Below are positions 11,244 to 22,674 of a stretch of DNA of 64,000 nt, piece by piece. The notes beneath the pieces are model-generated. The model was given only the letters and a program-made list of their open reading frames with translations. It had not been told where the DNA came from and ran no database searches. Position 1 is the stretch's first letter. Each line of letters starts with the position of its first letter. Source of the DNA: Marsupella aquatica (lineage: Eukaryota > Marchantiophyta); contig OZ316891.1 of NCBI GenBank assembly GCA_973895155.1, positions 31,930,001-31,994,000 on the forward strand, read 5' to 3'. Both the position numbers and the translations under genes were made by a program.

Positions 11244-11302
11244 TGGCGGGATCCTGTATTCTAGTTGTAGACTAGCTCAAAAACCGTGCTCCGCACAAAA
11301 TA
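11244..11302 (-). mobile_element. Head-to-tail Helitron junction (3' end of C, 5' end of D)
   Basis: On the minus strand a hairpin (TGTGC-GGA-GCACG, about 11299-11287) is followed by a short spacer ending in GAG and then CTAG (11275-11272). The next bases, TCTACAACTAGAATAC (from 11271-11270), closely match the 5' terminus of copy A and lead into the same GATCCCGCC box. One Helitron 3' end therefore abuts another's 5' end. Sequence to the right (for example 11335-11375) resembles the interior of copy B (17520-17555). Confidence 0.6.
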
Positions 11303-11592
11303 TGTTGTTAGCTATCACTCTTTACACAGAATTTAGTGTCATTGGATGTTTCTAATTGGAGCATCTAGATTTATTGCATGTGGGAATAGTTAGTTCGTGT
11401 TTGTGACAAGGCAATAAAAAACCGTCAATCCCGGTAACTGTAAAAATGAAACAAAATTGAAGAGTAAAGTTGAAACAAACAAAGAATGAGGTAAAGAGTA
11501 ATTAACATTTGGAAGATATATCAGTGTTTTGCATTAAATGTTAGATTTTCTTTTAATTTCCAAAGATTTTTTAATTGACACGGCTAGAGGAA

Positions 11593-11722
11593 GTAGAAAC
11601 AAACTGTTGGGCTTCCAAGGTTTTGTAATAAGTATTTGGTGAGGTAAAAACAAACTGTTGGGTTTCCAAAGTTTTGTAATAAATATTTCATAAAGTAAAA
11701 ACAAACTGTTGGGTTTCCAAGT
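11593..11722 (+). repeat. 51-bp tandem repeat, 2.5 copies
   Basis: Units start at 11593, 11644 and 11695, with a shared core ACAAACTGTTGGGTTTCCAA. The third unit is truncated after its core. Confidence 0.85.
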
Positions 11723-11756
11723 GGAAATTGCAGTTGTAGATGGTAAGTTTTACATG

Positions 11757-11845
11757 GCTTGAGATGACAAAGGGAATGGCTGGCTTGATGACTTGAGATA
11801 ACATGACAAAGGGAATGGCTTGATGACTTGAGATAACATGAAAAA
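11757..11845 (+). repeat. 35-bp tandem repeat
   Basis: Units containing TTGATGACTTGAGATAACAT start at 11785 and 11820. A partial diverged unit precedes them from 11757. Confidence 0.75.
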
Positions 11846-12659
11846 GCTAATGGCTACCCTTATACTCTTGGATCTGGCAATTTGCCCTCTCACCCAAGCC
11901 AATTTTGGGTGAATTTACTAGGAATATTAATGTAAGTCACAAACAAATCCTGCGTACATTATTTGGCAATTCCTCCTACTAACAGCTGGAGTAGGCAAAT
12001 GTCTTGCAGGTAGGGGAACCTTTAAACCACAGCTGCAGATATATATACCGGTAGCTCTGATATCCACTATGAATGAAGGGATGGGCAAGAGTGTTCTTTC
12101 ATTGATCCAATTTGTTGAATGTATTCAAGTTTATCTGTCTCAGGGGTCCTCGAACTACTTTTTATTGAAATGAATGTTATTCATAAGGCACATTGAATTA
12201 AGTGCACATATAGTAGCATCCTTGTGTCATAAAACTTGACTGTACTTTTCATTGATCAGTGTGGTTTTATATATCTAGAGTATTTATAGTAAAATTACCT
12301 ATTTGGACAGGCTATTTCTTGGACTTCTTGAGGCATGTGGGTATGTAAAAATTTCAATTATGTGTTAGTTGGCTTGAAGTAACAACTTATTGGATGCCCT
12401 TGTGTGCAACTCTTTGGAACTTTTCTTATGAGGACTCTGACTAAGTGGCTTGCGGGAGTGTGATTCCCCTTGTGCACTGAAGCTGACTCCGCCAACTTCA
12501 TCATTCATATGATTTTTGTGCTGTCTAAATTCATTTGTATATCACTTACAAAATAGACATGATGGTCTATTTTGTTGAAATCTTAGTAGGCCAAAGTTGG
12601 GAATTAAACAAATGCAAAGCCAGTGAATGGTTAGCTTTCCACATAAGATACATATTCGG

Positions 12660-13145
12660 ACACAAATGCATTCTAAGCCAATTTACCTAAGCCGACTTTA
12701 AGCCAATTGGACCTAGGAAAATTAGACCTGGGCTGACCTCACGTACGCTAATCTGACCAGAGAAAACCTTGGCTAAGCCAAGTTTGCCTTTGCCAACCTA
12801 ATCTATCTAAGGCAACTTCAAAAATTAGACCTGTCCAGCTTTGCGCATTTTTAATTTCATTTCTATTGGCTAAAAAGGTGTGAATTTATTGCCTGATAGT
12901 ATAGACATAGCCGTATACTCTGGTAAAAGATCAGTGCCACTAGAGCTTCAAGTTGAGAAATAACAACGTACAAATATATATAAAATAGACAAAGCTAACC
13001 AGTGATCAGTTTGCTGCACTTTACACAAATGTCTTCTATATAAGGCCGATGTCACCTAAGATGATTTCACCTAAGCTGATTTACCTAAGTTGACCTTAAG
13101 TTAACCTCACCTAAGCAGATCTGACCTCAGCCAAAATTTATCTGG
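12660..13145 (+). repeat. CCTAAGC-type degenerate short repeats
   Basis: Two clusters (12660-12840 and 13040-13145) are built from irregular units such as CACCTAAGCTGATTT. In the second cluster consecutive units at 13051 onward are about 15 bp apart. Surrounding DNA (11850-13300) is AT-rich with no supported gene. Confidence 0.5.
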
Positions 13146-13309
13146 TTAGTTTGTTGCAAAAGACATGATTAATGCCTTCTAACAACTGTTTCCATGGTAT
13201 GTGAAGGGTTGTGAAGTGAATCAATGTGTTTTTGCATATGGATGGACATTCTTATATATTGCTAGTTGTGGTGATATACACATATGAACGAACCAGTGTA
13301 CAGGTATGT

Positions 13310-13865
13310 TGACTTAGAGATGTATGGTTAACCCAGTTTAGGGTTTGTCCATGATCAAAATAAAAACACATACATTGGCCATATCTTTGGCAAGTCACAA
13401 CCTGAGCTCCGTGACACAATACTCTTGAATTCTCTCTCCACTCTCCAACTCTCGACCATTGATATCTAGTGTCAGCACAATGAAGTGTTCCTCCAAGGTA
13501 TAGGCCCTCTAACTAGTCTAACCTCAGCAGCACTTAAACATGGTTAAGTTTTGCTCAGACAGTTAACTTATTTAGCTAATTGCTCTAGTTAAGTATCAAC
13601 AAGTTGTTAACCCTTTCTACTTTCAACAATGTTGTAATGGATGGGGCTCTTGTAAAAGAACCCTACACCCTGATTCTCCCCTGCCCTCCCACCCCCACCC
13701 CCTTCCCCTAATCACATCAAACAACTTTACTAATTTTTTAGCACCAAACAGAGTTTGCCTTTAATTTGGTAGAGTTCATTTGATAGAAAAGTGGTTGGAA
13801 AATGAAAGGTCAATGTTACTAACAAATCCCAACTAGACCCACATAGTTACTGGTTTTTTTATGTT
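13310..13865 (+). repeat. Interspersed repeat shared with 18120-18835
   Basis: Blocks such as GTTCCTCCAAGGTATAGGCC (13490) and CACATCAAACAACTTTACTA (13715) recur in the interior of Helitron copy B. There the first part is inverted and the last part is in direct orientation. Probably part of the body of Helitron C, whose 3' end lies at 11272. Confidence 0.6.
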
Positions 13866-14184
13866 AATGTCAATTCCAAATCCCTGGCACGAGGATGGTG
13901 ACAAACAGGACAGAGCTTCTCTGAAAAAAAAAAAGGTTGTTGTCATGTTTTGTGTTCATATTCGTTTAAATATATTATTGGGAGCCATTCCTTAAGTATT
14001 AAGCGTAAAACAAATCAGGAGAAAAAGGAAGAGATGTCATTTAGTAAAATAAAGTTACCATTTTGATTTTATTATTTAGAGATATAATTATGAAATCAAA
14101 ATCAGAACAGAAAAAAGTTCTTCCTCTACTCCTTTGCTAAAGTTCCCACCCACTAATTTATTTTTTTAACCCTTTATTTTAAAG

Positions 14185-14300
14185 GAGAAATTGGTATTAG
14201 TCAGTCGCAACATTTGAACCCAATACCTATTAGTCTCCAGTCAAGTGAGTGACCACACGTGAGTGACCACACAGCCATGCTAAGACTTCCCACCCATTTT
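14185..14300 (-). mobile_element. tRNA-derived SINE head
   Basis: On the minus strand a box-A-like TGGCTGTGTGGTCACTCAC is followed about 45 bases later by a box-B-like GGGTTCAAATG. This is the spacing and order of an internal RNA polymerase III promoter. A TGTGGTCACTCAC block is duplicated inside the head. No cloverleaf closes, so it is a SINE and not a tRNA gene. Confidence 0.5.
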
Positions 14301-14565
14301 TAAACATAAATCTATAATTATATTTTAGTAATTATTGGCTGAACTTTCAACTTTGCTTTGTGATGTTCGAATGCTTCCAAGCTCTTTTCTGTGCATACTT
14401 TCTTCACATAAATACCTTATACTCTCTCCCTCAACAAGGTACAGTTTATGCAAAGGCAAGGGCATTCTGGGTACATAGTACCTTCAAGAAGGTAATCCAT
14501 GAGGAGATCCTATTATCTGCTACCAGAAAGGGCCCAAACCTCGAAATGTATGAGAAGAGAGTATA

Positions 14566-14930
14566 AAATGGCCTGGCCTGGGAGTCAGGGGACTCACAGT
14601 TGTCCATGTATTTTGGGTTCAACTTATTTTATTTTTATTTTTATGTAGAGGGTGGCGCTTGGCATTGATTTCAGACTTTGTCCAGAATTTCTATAGTACT
14701 CTCTTTAGGTTTTACGTGGTTTGAAATTTTCACTTACATTTATCTATTTTATAGTCCTTTTTGCAATGGAGACTCCTGACCTTCCTAATTGACCTTGTAA
14801 ACGGCCTCCTCCGGAAGGTACCCACCGACCGAGTCCCACAGGAGGTTTGGGATGAGTGGGACGACCGGGCAGCGTAATCCTAAACTATAATACACTGTTG
14901 CTCCTTTTTTCCCGTGGTCGTCATTCAAAA
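14566..14930 (+). mobile_element. Possible second SINE
   Basis: Plus-strand TGGCCTGGCCTGGGAGTC (about 14568) and GGGTTCAACTT (about 14616) have box A / box B order and spacing. A GC-richer body up to about 14875 follows, ending in GGGATGAGTGGGACGACCGG. Ends and target duplications were not identified. Confidence 0.35.
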
Positions 14931-15269
14931 ATGCAGTGCCAACAAAAAAAGGTAATCAATAGACACAAAGGATAAAACCAAAAACGAATTAAATATAGAG
15001 TGGACCAAAAGTACAGTAAATGTTTTCAATATTAATTTAAAACTAATTATTAAAATTGAGTTTTAAAGAATTGGATATTAGCCTGAAAGTTGTTTTGGTA
15101 AAACTTGAGTATAAATAAAATGTATACAATATTAATTACTCTAAAAAATTTAAGAACTAATTTTTTGTATCATTCGGTTGTGCTTGGACTCTATGCTACA
15201 GTGACCGTTATCTCGCCTCTTCAATTTCTATGTGCAAATGCATGAGTTGTTGAACACCACCACAACTCT

Positions 15270-16160
15270 ACCTTGCCTTGACATCTCTCATCTTGCCTCA
15301 CATTTACTTCTTTATCTCACCAAGACAATTTTTTCTCATTTGACTCGACATCTTGTAGGTCCTTGATTTTTGTTTCTCTCCTCCATATATTTTATCATTT
15401 GACTCGACATGTTTTCCTCACCTCCACATGTTTTCTCTCCTCAACAAATTTTCCTCATCATTACATTCAACTTTTTCTCACATCGCCATGTTTTCTCTCC
15501 TGGACATGTTTTTTTCACCTTGACTTCTTTGCCTCACGTCAACATCTCTTTTTCTCATTGAATGTCAATTTGTTTTCACCTCAACATCTGACCTTTTCCT
15601 CATTGTCACATTTTTATCTCACCACAACATCTTTCCCTTATCTCCACATATTTCTCTCACATTGCCCTTTTCTCTTCTTGATATATTTTTTGCTCGAACT
15701 CTTTTTCTCAGCTCGACATCTCTTTTTCTTGTGAAAATCTTTGTTCACCTCGACATCTTCTCCTCTCCTCGACATCTTTATCTCACCTCAACATCTTTCC
15801 TCTCCCTTGACATCTTTTTCTCACTTCAACTACTTTTTCTCACCACACCATGTTTTGTGCAACTTTTGTCTTAACAACATAGTTTTTACTTAACCACAGC
15901 TTTTCTCTTAATTAACAACATCTTGGGTGCCACAACATCTTTTTTATTAACTACATCTTGGGTGCCACAACATCTTTTTTATTAACTACATCTTGGGTGA
16001 CACAACATCTTTTTTCTTATGTACATCTTGGGTGCCACGACATTTTTTTCGTAACGACATCTTGGGTGACACAACATCTTTTTTCTTAAAGACACCTTGG
16101 GGTGACACCACATTAGTTTTCTTCAGAACATCTTCGGCGACATGACATTTTCTTTCTCCT
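15270..16160 (-). repeat. 35-bp minisatellite family, inverted array
   Basis: Pyrimidine-rich units such as ACATCTTGGGTGCCACAACA (15921 onward) are the reverse complement of the Helitron minisatellite core. Early units (15270-15850) are strongly diverged (CTCACCTCAACATCTT) and late ones are clearer. Apparent coding frames here are repeat artefacts. Confidence 0.75.
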
Positions 16161-16382
16161 TGATTGCACTACCTTGAGGAAGCACACACTGTCACACTGA
16201 GGTAGAGGTGAGAGGAAGCACGGTACTGACCACCTCATTCTTTTATCATCAAAATGCGATGGCATGATCCGATGGCTATATATGTATCCGCCAAAATTGT
16301 TTGTGTGAAAGGACGACGTTGCCCAAAAGGGCGGGATCGAGTATTATAGAATAAGTAGCTCAATACCTGTGCGTTGCACAAA

Positions 16383-17360
16383 AGAAGTCGTGTCGGCCAA
16401 GATGTCATTGAGAAAATGTTGAGCATAGACGACATTCGCAATTACAAGCCCATGAACCATCCAACGCAAAATAGTCGACACAGAGAGATACGTGGTTCAC
16501 CTCCACATGAGGCTACGTCCACGGGAACACACAAGAGCTTTACTGCACTCTAGTCCGACCGGCCATACCAAGCATCCACAGCACAAGCTCTCCCTATCTC
16601 TCAACTAGCTCCGTAACAATGAGCCTAAGTTCCTCCAGGGTCTGGCATCAGCCCTGGCTATATGCACACCAGCACTACCGCTAACATTAGCTAAGTCCTA
16701 ACCCGAGTTAGACTAACTGTGGTTAGCTCATGAGTCACAAGACTAGAGCAATGTCTAACAGAAAAATGATGTAGTGTCAGCCAAGAGGTCGTGGAGAAAA
16801 AAGATGTAGTGTTGCCTAGGAGGTCGTGGAGAGAAAAGATATCGTTTTGCCCAAGAGGTTGTGGAGAGAAAAGATGTTGTGTTGCCCAAGAGGTCGTTGA
16901 GAGAAACGATGTCATGTTGCCCAAGAGGTCGTTGAGAGTAAAGATGTCGTGTCGCCCAAGAGGTCATTGAGAGAAGAGAAGTTGTGTTGGTCAAGATGTC
17001 GTTCAGAAAAAAAGATGTTGTATTGGCCATGAGGTCATTCAAAGAAAATATGTAGTGTCAACCAAGAGGTCGTGGAGAAAAAAGATGTCTTGTCGCCCAA
17101 GAGGTCATTGAGAAATAAAGATGTCGAGTCGGCCAAGAAGACGTTGAGAAAAAAAGATGTCGTGTTGGCCAAAGAGATCATTGAACAAAAAAATGTCATG
17201 TTGGCCAAGAAGTGGTTGAGAAAAAAGACGATGTGTCGGCCAAGATGTCGTTGAGAAAAAATTGTCATGTTGGCGAAGATGTTGAGAAAAAAACTTAATG
17301 TCGGCCAAGACATCGTTCACGGAAAATACCTGTGCTTTGCACAAAAGATGTTGTTACGGG
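16383..17360 (+). repeat. 35-bp minisatellite array 2
   Basis: Same unit as array 1 and colinear with it: the opening sequence GTCGTGTCGGCCAAGATGTC is shared with 868-887. The array is split by the solo LTR at 16417-16760. Removing the LTR and one target copy restores the array 1 arrangement. Confidence 0.85.
16417..16760 (+). mobile_element. Solo LTR, 344 bp, TSD GAAAA
   Basis: The element begins TGTTGAGCATAGACGAC and ends TCTAACA, giving the TGTT...AACA termini of an LTR. It is flanked by a perfect 5-bp duplication GAAAA (16412-16416 and 16761-16765). A second copy with a different duplication is at 35287-35628. There is no internal retroelement sequence, so it is a solo LTR formed by LTR-LTR recombination. 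Confidence 0.9.
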
Positions 17361-18274
17361 TCTAGTTAGAGACGCTTGTAATTCTGAAAATCCACATCAC
17401 CTCATAAATTCTTAACCATTGGAATATTGGATCTATGTAATTGGACCATCTAGATTCTTTTCATGTGTGAACACTTGTGTGAGCAGTTAGGTGGGACAAA
17501 AGTGTCACTTCAATTCTCAGCCATTGGATGTTTCTGATTGGAGCATCTAGATGCTTGCATGGGGGAACACATGTGGGACAAAAATGAGAACTAAGATCAG
17601 ATTGCATTAGATAATGTGCATGCATTCATGTTATGCCAAAATAGATGCATGTATATTTCTCTCCCATTTTTCTTAACCATACCATGCCAAGTGAATGAGT
17701 GTACAATTAACTTTCCCCCCATTCTACGCCTCCACATCTATTCTCCACCAGATCATCATCATCAAACACTACAAGATCCCCCAGCCCCCCCCCCCCAAAT
17801 CCCCCCTTTTTCTTCAACTTTTGTCCTTTATAAATGAGGAAAGAGTGTGACTCAGAAGAGGGTATTTCAAATACTAAAATCTCAAAGATTCTAATAACTT
17901 AGGAGGATTTTCTATAGAACTAAAATTACTTTTTAGAACAAACAAGATAGATTTAAATGTTCCTCCAAAATATAAGAAGGGGTACCTGGGAGGCTTCGGT
18001 CACATGTATATCTCATTACATTTCCCTTAGTGAGGGCCCAGGGGGATGTACATCCTTAATATTGTCAGTTATTTTGAGATACAATTGGCCCACCATGTTG
18101 TCACATGGAACTAGTGTACAATATACAATCTATTTTGACATAGAGATGTTTAGTTCGCCCAGTTTAGGGTGCATCTATGACCCAAAGAAAAAAATCACTC
18201 TACACTAACACCATACATTGTAATTGAGCAGCAAATTAACAACTTGTTACAATTGCTCCATCCATTTACAACAT

Positions 18275-18835
18275 TGTTGAGCAGCAAATTAACAACTTGT
18301 TGATACATAACTCTGGCAAGTGGTTACATGGGGTTAACTGGAGCACAATTTAATCACGGATAAGTGTTGCTTAGGTTAGACTAGTGGAGAAGGCCCATAC
18401 CTTGGAGGAACACTTTATTGTGCTCACACTAGAGATCAATGGTCAAGAGTTGGAGACTGGAAAGAGAGAAGAATATTGTGTCATGGAGCTCAGTTTGTGA
18501 CTACCGTAGCCAATGTATGGTGTTAGTGTATAGTGAATTTTTCCTCCTTAGGACTGACTAGTGGAGAAGGCCTATACATTGTTACAATTGCTCCATCCAT
18601 TACAACATTGAGCAATTGTAAAAAAGGACACACACGCACTCCAATCCTCCCCCACTTAACCCTAAACCTACCCCCCTTCTCGCCCCCCTTTCCCTTTACC
18701 ACATCAAACAACTTTCCTAATTTTGGCACCAAACAAATTTTGCCTTTCGGTAGAGTCCAATTGATAGAAAAATGGTCAGAAAATTAAAGCTCAATGTTAC
18801 TAACAGATCCCAACTAGACCCACATACTGGTTAAG
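18275..18835 (+). repeat. Rearranged repeat; inverted half plus direct half
   Basis: Positions 18275-18535 are the reverse complement of about 13310-13610 (for example TTGGAGGAACACTT against the 13490 block). Positions 18640-18835 match 13680-13865 directly (CACATCAAACAACTTTCCTA). A 37-bp block ending AACAACTTGTT is duplicated at about 18225 and 18275. Confidence 0.6.
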
Positions 18836-19288
18836 AAATAAGATGTCCTGTTGCCCAAGATGTTGTTAAGTGAAAGATGTCACAAAGTAAAAAGATGTCT
18901 TAAAGAAAAAGTAGTTTTGCCATACATGCCATTGTGTGAAAGATGTTATTAAGAAAAATGTGTCATTTTTCCAAAGATATCGTGAAGTAAAAGATGTTAA
19001 AAGAAAAATGGTGTTATTTCATCCAAGCTATCGTTCTGTGAAAGCTACAAAATAACTACAGTAGCACATGCAAGTACTCTAAGATATATTATATCTACCT
19101 TGTACAATAACTTACATACCTACCTTGTAATATAACTTACAGCCAATTTTAGGTTCCCATCTCACTCAATCCAAGAGCCATAAATAATTCAAGAAAATAT
19201 CTGATGGCTTAGTTTTGTTCCCTCCTTCTTCATTTTTGTAACGGGACGAAGGACTAAAACTGGCGGGATTCGTTATTATAGTAGAAGA

Positions 19289-20448
19289 TAAAAGAAAGAT
19301 AGAAGAAAGAAGATGAAATTATAAAAACAACAATCATTCATTTCATGTGTATGTGCAAATCTTTTTTTTCGAGCTATATCATGTGTATGCGCAAATCTTT
19401 CTTTCAATGCACATATACTTTAAACTTGAGAAGGCCTACACCCAGACCCTAGCTTCCCCTTGGCGCTTTCTTTTGAGTAAGTTAAGCCGGTCATGTGCCG
19501 GCTGTACGTTGTGGAAAGTATGAGTGAGGCTGTGCGCAAAAGGCATGTGTGATCAAGCAGAGGGAGTCCGTATGCCGACCCACGTATGCTCTGAGACACC
19601 TGGGAGGTCGTATAAACCATAACTTACACCGTATGCCTTTGATCGTGTTGATTGGCCCACATTGACCCTGACAGGATTCCCTTCCTCCTGAAAGCCCTCA
19701 AAGATGCAGACTAACCAGACACGTGAGAGATATCGTTATCAATAAACGCATGACGTTAAAGGTAGAGTAAACTACAAGATAATAATACGGCAATGAGTCT
19801 GGATCACAAATAACTCAAAAGAGAATCGTGGCCGTCCACATTTGAGCACGCAGCCGCCAAAATTGAATCCTGAGGTACGAGCATACTCATTACATGCAGT
19901 CAATGCACAGGTCAGATTCAGGGCATAGACCATCAGTACTTCCTTCGTACAAGACCAATCGTAAGTGGGAAGGAACTTGGAGGCCGAATATGTTCTGGAT
20001 GGTGTGTGTATAGATTGCGAGTAAGGAGTTACCAAAGCAAAAACCCGGTGGGCTAAACTTTGGAAAAGAGTTCCCGACCACAAAGTTCCCCTCGGAGAAG
20101 TGCTCTTCGTTGTTGGAAGGCTACACGTGTATGCGGGAAAATTGTGAACAGTCGGACAATAAATCGGATTGTGAAAAGAGGTAGTGGGAGATTCGATCAC
20201 CTTCAACCCGGGCTCAATTTGCAATTCCGGGAAGTCAGAAATAGGCCCCTTTGCTTTGACCGAAACGGCTTTGGTGCAAAATTGGTTGTCGTAGGAGCTA
20301 CGAAATTGTGATGGGCAGAAACAAAAAGGAAACGGTTGCTCGGAATAAGAAGATGAGAGAAGAACCACCACCATCATGTAGAATCATCCACGCCAGCGTA
20401 CCTCATGCAGAGGAAACCATCGATCGGTTGTGAGAAAATTTAACCACA
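19289..20448. other. Unassigned upstream region
   Basis: A 201-codon minus-strand frame (20377-19772) exists but has no recognisable motif, and shorter frames overlap it on the plus strand. I leave it uncalled. The stretch 20380-20448 is the immediate 5' flank of the gene starting at 20449. Confidence 0.35.
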
Positions 20449-22674
20449 ATGGGCCTTGTGAATTTGATTCGTGTGCCGTGGGGGATGAAGTTGAGCGCTA
20501 TTGTGGAGGATGTGTGGATGCGAGGCATGCGAAGAGAATCCAAAGATACAACAATTCGTGGAAACCCTGATCAGTGGACTGAGAAGCTCATTGCCGAGGT
20601 CTATGATTTGAAGTCGAAAGGAGAAGGTATGTTGAGATGCATTGATTTGACTGGACCTTACTTTGCAGGAAAGAAAAATGTACGTATCGGCTGGAATCTG
20701 GAACAATGTGCTGATAAATTGAACCTCCTACCTTTGCTGGAATTTCTGGTTCCTATTTTAAATCCGGAACGTCATAATAGAGCACCCGTAGCTCTGACCA
20801 GCACCATCATCGCTTCTTGGAAGGGACAGAAGGTGATCAACTGGGCGAATGTGCTCTGCTCCGTGATCAAGACGTAGATTTTGTCAATGAGGTCTGGTTC
20901 CTTCACTTGGATTGTTGTTTACCTTTCCCATGTGTATGCGCACAAGAAATGTTTGACAGCACCCGAGTTGATTGAGTGGAAGCTTCATCTTGCCTACCTG
21001 GAGAATGGAGAGAGGGATCCCGATGCGGATACCACGCCCGAATCGGAAGGCGAATCAAGCGAAGACGAGCCCGGTGAATCGAAGGACGAGGCGAAAGTCG
21101 AGGTGAACCAGGAAAATCCCCGATGGGCCGTCTTTCTAAAGGAAAGTGAAGCGCTGTCTAAAATCTCTACGACCCAGTCAAAAATTCTGTCTGAATTAAC
21201 TAGCTTAATCGGCTGTCCACCGGATCAATTGCTCAGCAAGTTTCAGGACTTTTCTTTCTTTTCCATCGAAGAGTTTACCAAGATAGATAAGGACAGATCG
21301 GAAGCTCTGATACGTGTGGAAACTCTGACTGCCGAGAAATTCAATCTCCAAGAGAAATTCCAGATTCGTGTGGAAGCTCTGTCCGCGGAGAACCTCGATC
21401 TCCAAGAGAAAATACGGTGTGCTACTGCCAGGAGTTCTGATGTTTCTTTTACTCTAGATCGGGCTCTAGATAAGCTGCGACCTCTGTTGGATGTTCCGGC
21501 GATTGACCTGATGAAAGCAAAGTTGTTTGATGAAGCACTCATGCAGCTCGATCACAATGTAGCGGATAGAGTACTTAGATGCGCTACCAGCTTTGCATCT
21601 ACAGTTCAGGTTTATTATGATGCCATGAGTGACCTGCACAAGGACTTGATGCGTACAGATCCGGGAGAAGATCTAGGTAAGAAGCGGAAGTTGGATTTTC
21701 TTTTTGCTGCTTTGATTGATGCTACTTCATCCCAATCTCAATACGAGTCTACGGCAAAAATATCTGCATGCCCACCTTCCGTACCATCACCTACTACCTC
21801 TGTCTATGCGTCCCTAGCACCTGCTGCTGAGCTTTCGAAGCTTCCGGCCGCGAGTGTGTCATTGAAGAAGGAAGAGGAGGATGAGAATTTTAGGCGGAAG
21901 TTCACTTTGTTCAGGCAAGAAGCTTCCCGATTTGAGATGCCGATCTTGGAGTTTTGGCGCTACTATTACCATCGTGTTTTAGAGATTTCTGTGTTGCTCA
22001 ACATTGTTCCCGGTGGTTCGGTCACCCTCGAGCATTGCGATCTGGAGAGATACTGGACATTATGTAAACAATATCGACCTCTACTCACTTTTATGTTGCT
22101 GTACGGTGATCTGTCCGTGGTAAAGGTTGAGGCTGCCTTTGCCTACTTTGGCAACTTGCCTTTGTACTCGCTGCAATTCATTGTTGAATTCTTGGAGCAG
22201 ACCAATGCCCAGGCTACTGTCGTCATTCCTACTGGCCCTGTGCATTCGGTTTCACCTCAGCTGTCTGCTACGGAGAAGCATACCATATGGGGTACTATTG
22301 CTGCTCAACGCAGGCTAGCACACTGCGAGCACTACAGGAACACTATGGAGTACCTTAGCCCTTTTGTCGAGACTTGGAAGGACAAACATAAATTTTGCAC
22401 AGCTTACCCCTCTTATCATTATCATTCCTGTTCACGCATTGATTTGATCCGAATCTGGATGGAAGCTGCTCGAGTACATCGGATGTTCACAGAAAATGAG
22501 TTGCCAGATCTGAACTGCAACAGGCAGATTTGTTCCTTACCGTTTGCTGCTCACTATCCTGCCATCCGTGGCTTGGTGGAGAAATGCCTGGTCGAAAACT
22601 CGTTCGCTTCCCCTCCGTTCGATACCTTTGAGTCAGGCACCGCTGTTGTTGGATTCGATGCTGATGCGGTGTAG
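20449..22674 (+). pseudogene. Long TE-type protein with one internal TAG
   Basis: One reading frame of 742 codons from ATG at 20449 to TAG at 22672, interrupted only by TAG at 20875 (codon 143). The N-terminal part (NRAPVALTSTIIASW, then GQKVINWANVL, then YLSHVYAHK) resembles by eye the 'putative plant transposon protein' domain of TE-derived plant ORFs. Codons about 185-222 are acidic (ESEGESSEDEPGESKDE). Codons about 286-323 hold a tandem 18-aa coiled-coil repeat (54-bp period, from 21310 and 21364). GKKRKL (about codon 409) is a possible nuclear signal. The C-terminal 350 residues are globular-looking and unknown. Order and charge pattern match the 45.9-49.35 kb region. Either the TAG is a recent CAG mutation, or the gene restarts downstream, or the stop is read through; I favour the first. 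Confidence 0.55.

Larger units (their letters stand above)
16355..19288 (-). mobile_element. Non-autonomous Helitron, copy B
   Basis: The minus-strand 5' end is TCTTCTACTATAATAACG at 19288, after an A. The 3' end is the TGTGC-AAC-GCACA hairpin (16381-16369), then GGTATTGAG and CTAC (16358-16355), before a T. The final base differs from the canonical CTRR. Flank 16331-16353 again resembles a Helitron 5' box (GCGGGAT with a TATTATAGA stretch), suggesting another head-to-tail junction. The element contains the minisatellite, a solo LTR insertion and, at 17390-18835, DNA shared with 11335-13865. Confidence 0.65.

Noticed and set aside
16691-17344. Similar minus-strand repeated frames
   Set aside because: Same minisatellite, also interrupted by the solo LTR.
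19772-20377. 201-codon minus-strand frame with a hydrophobic start
   Set aside because: No motif, biased composition and overlapping frames on the other strand; not enough to call a secreted protein.
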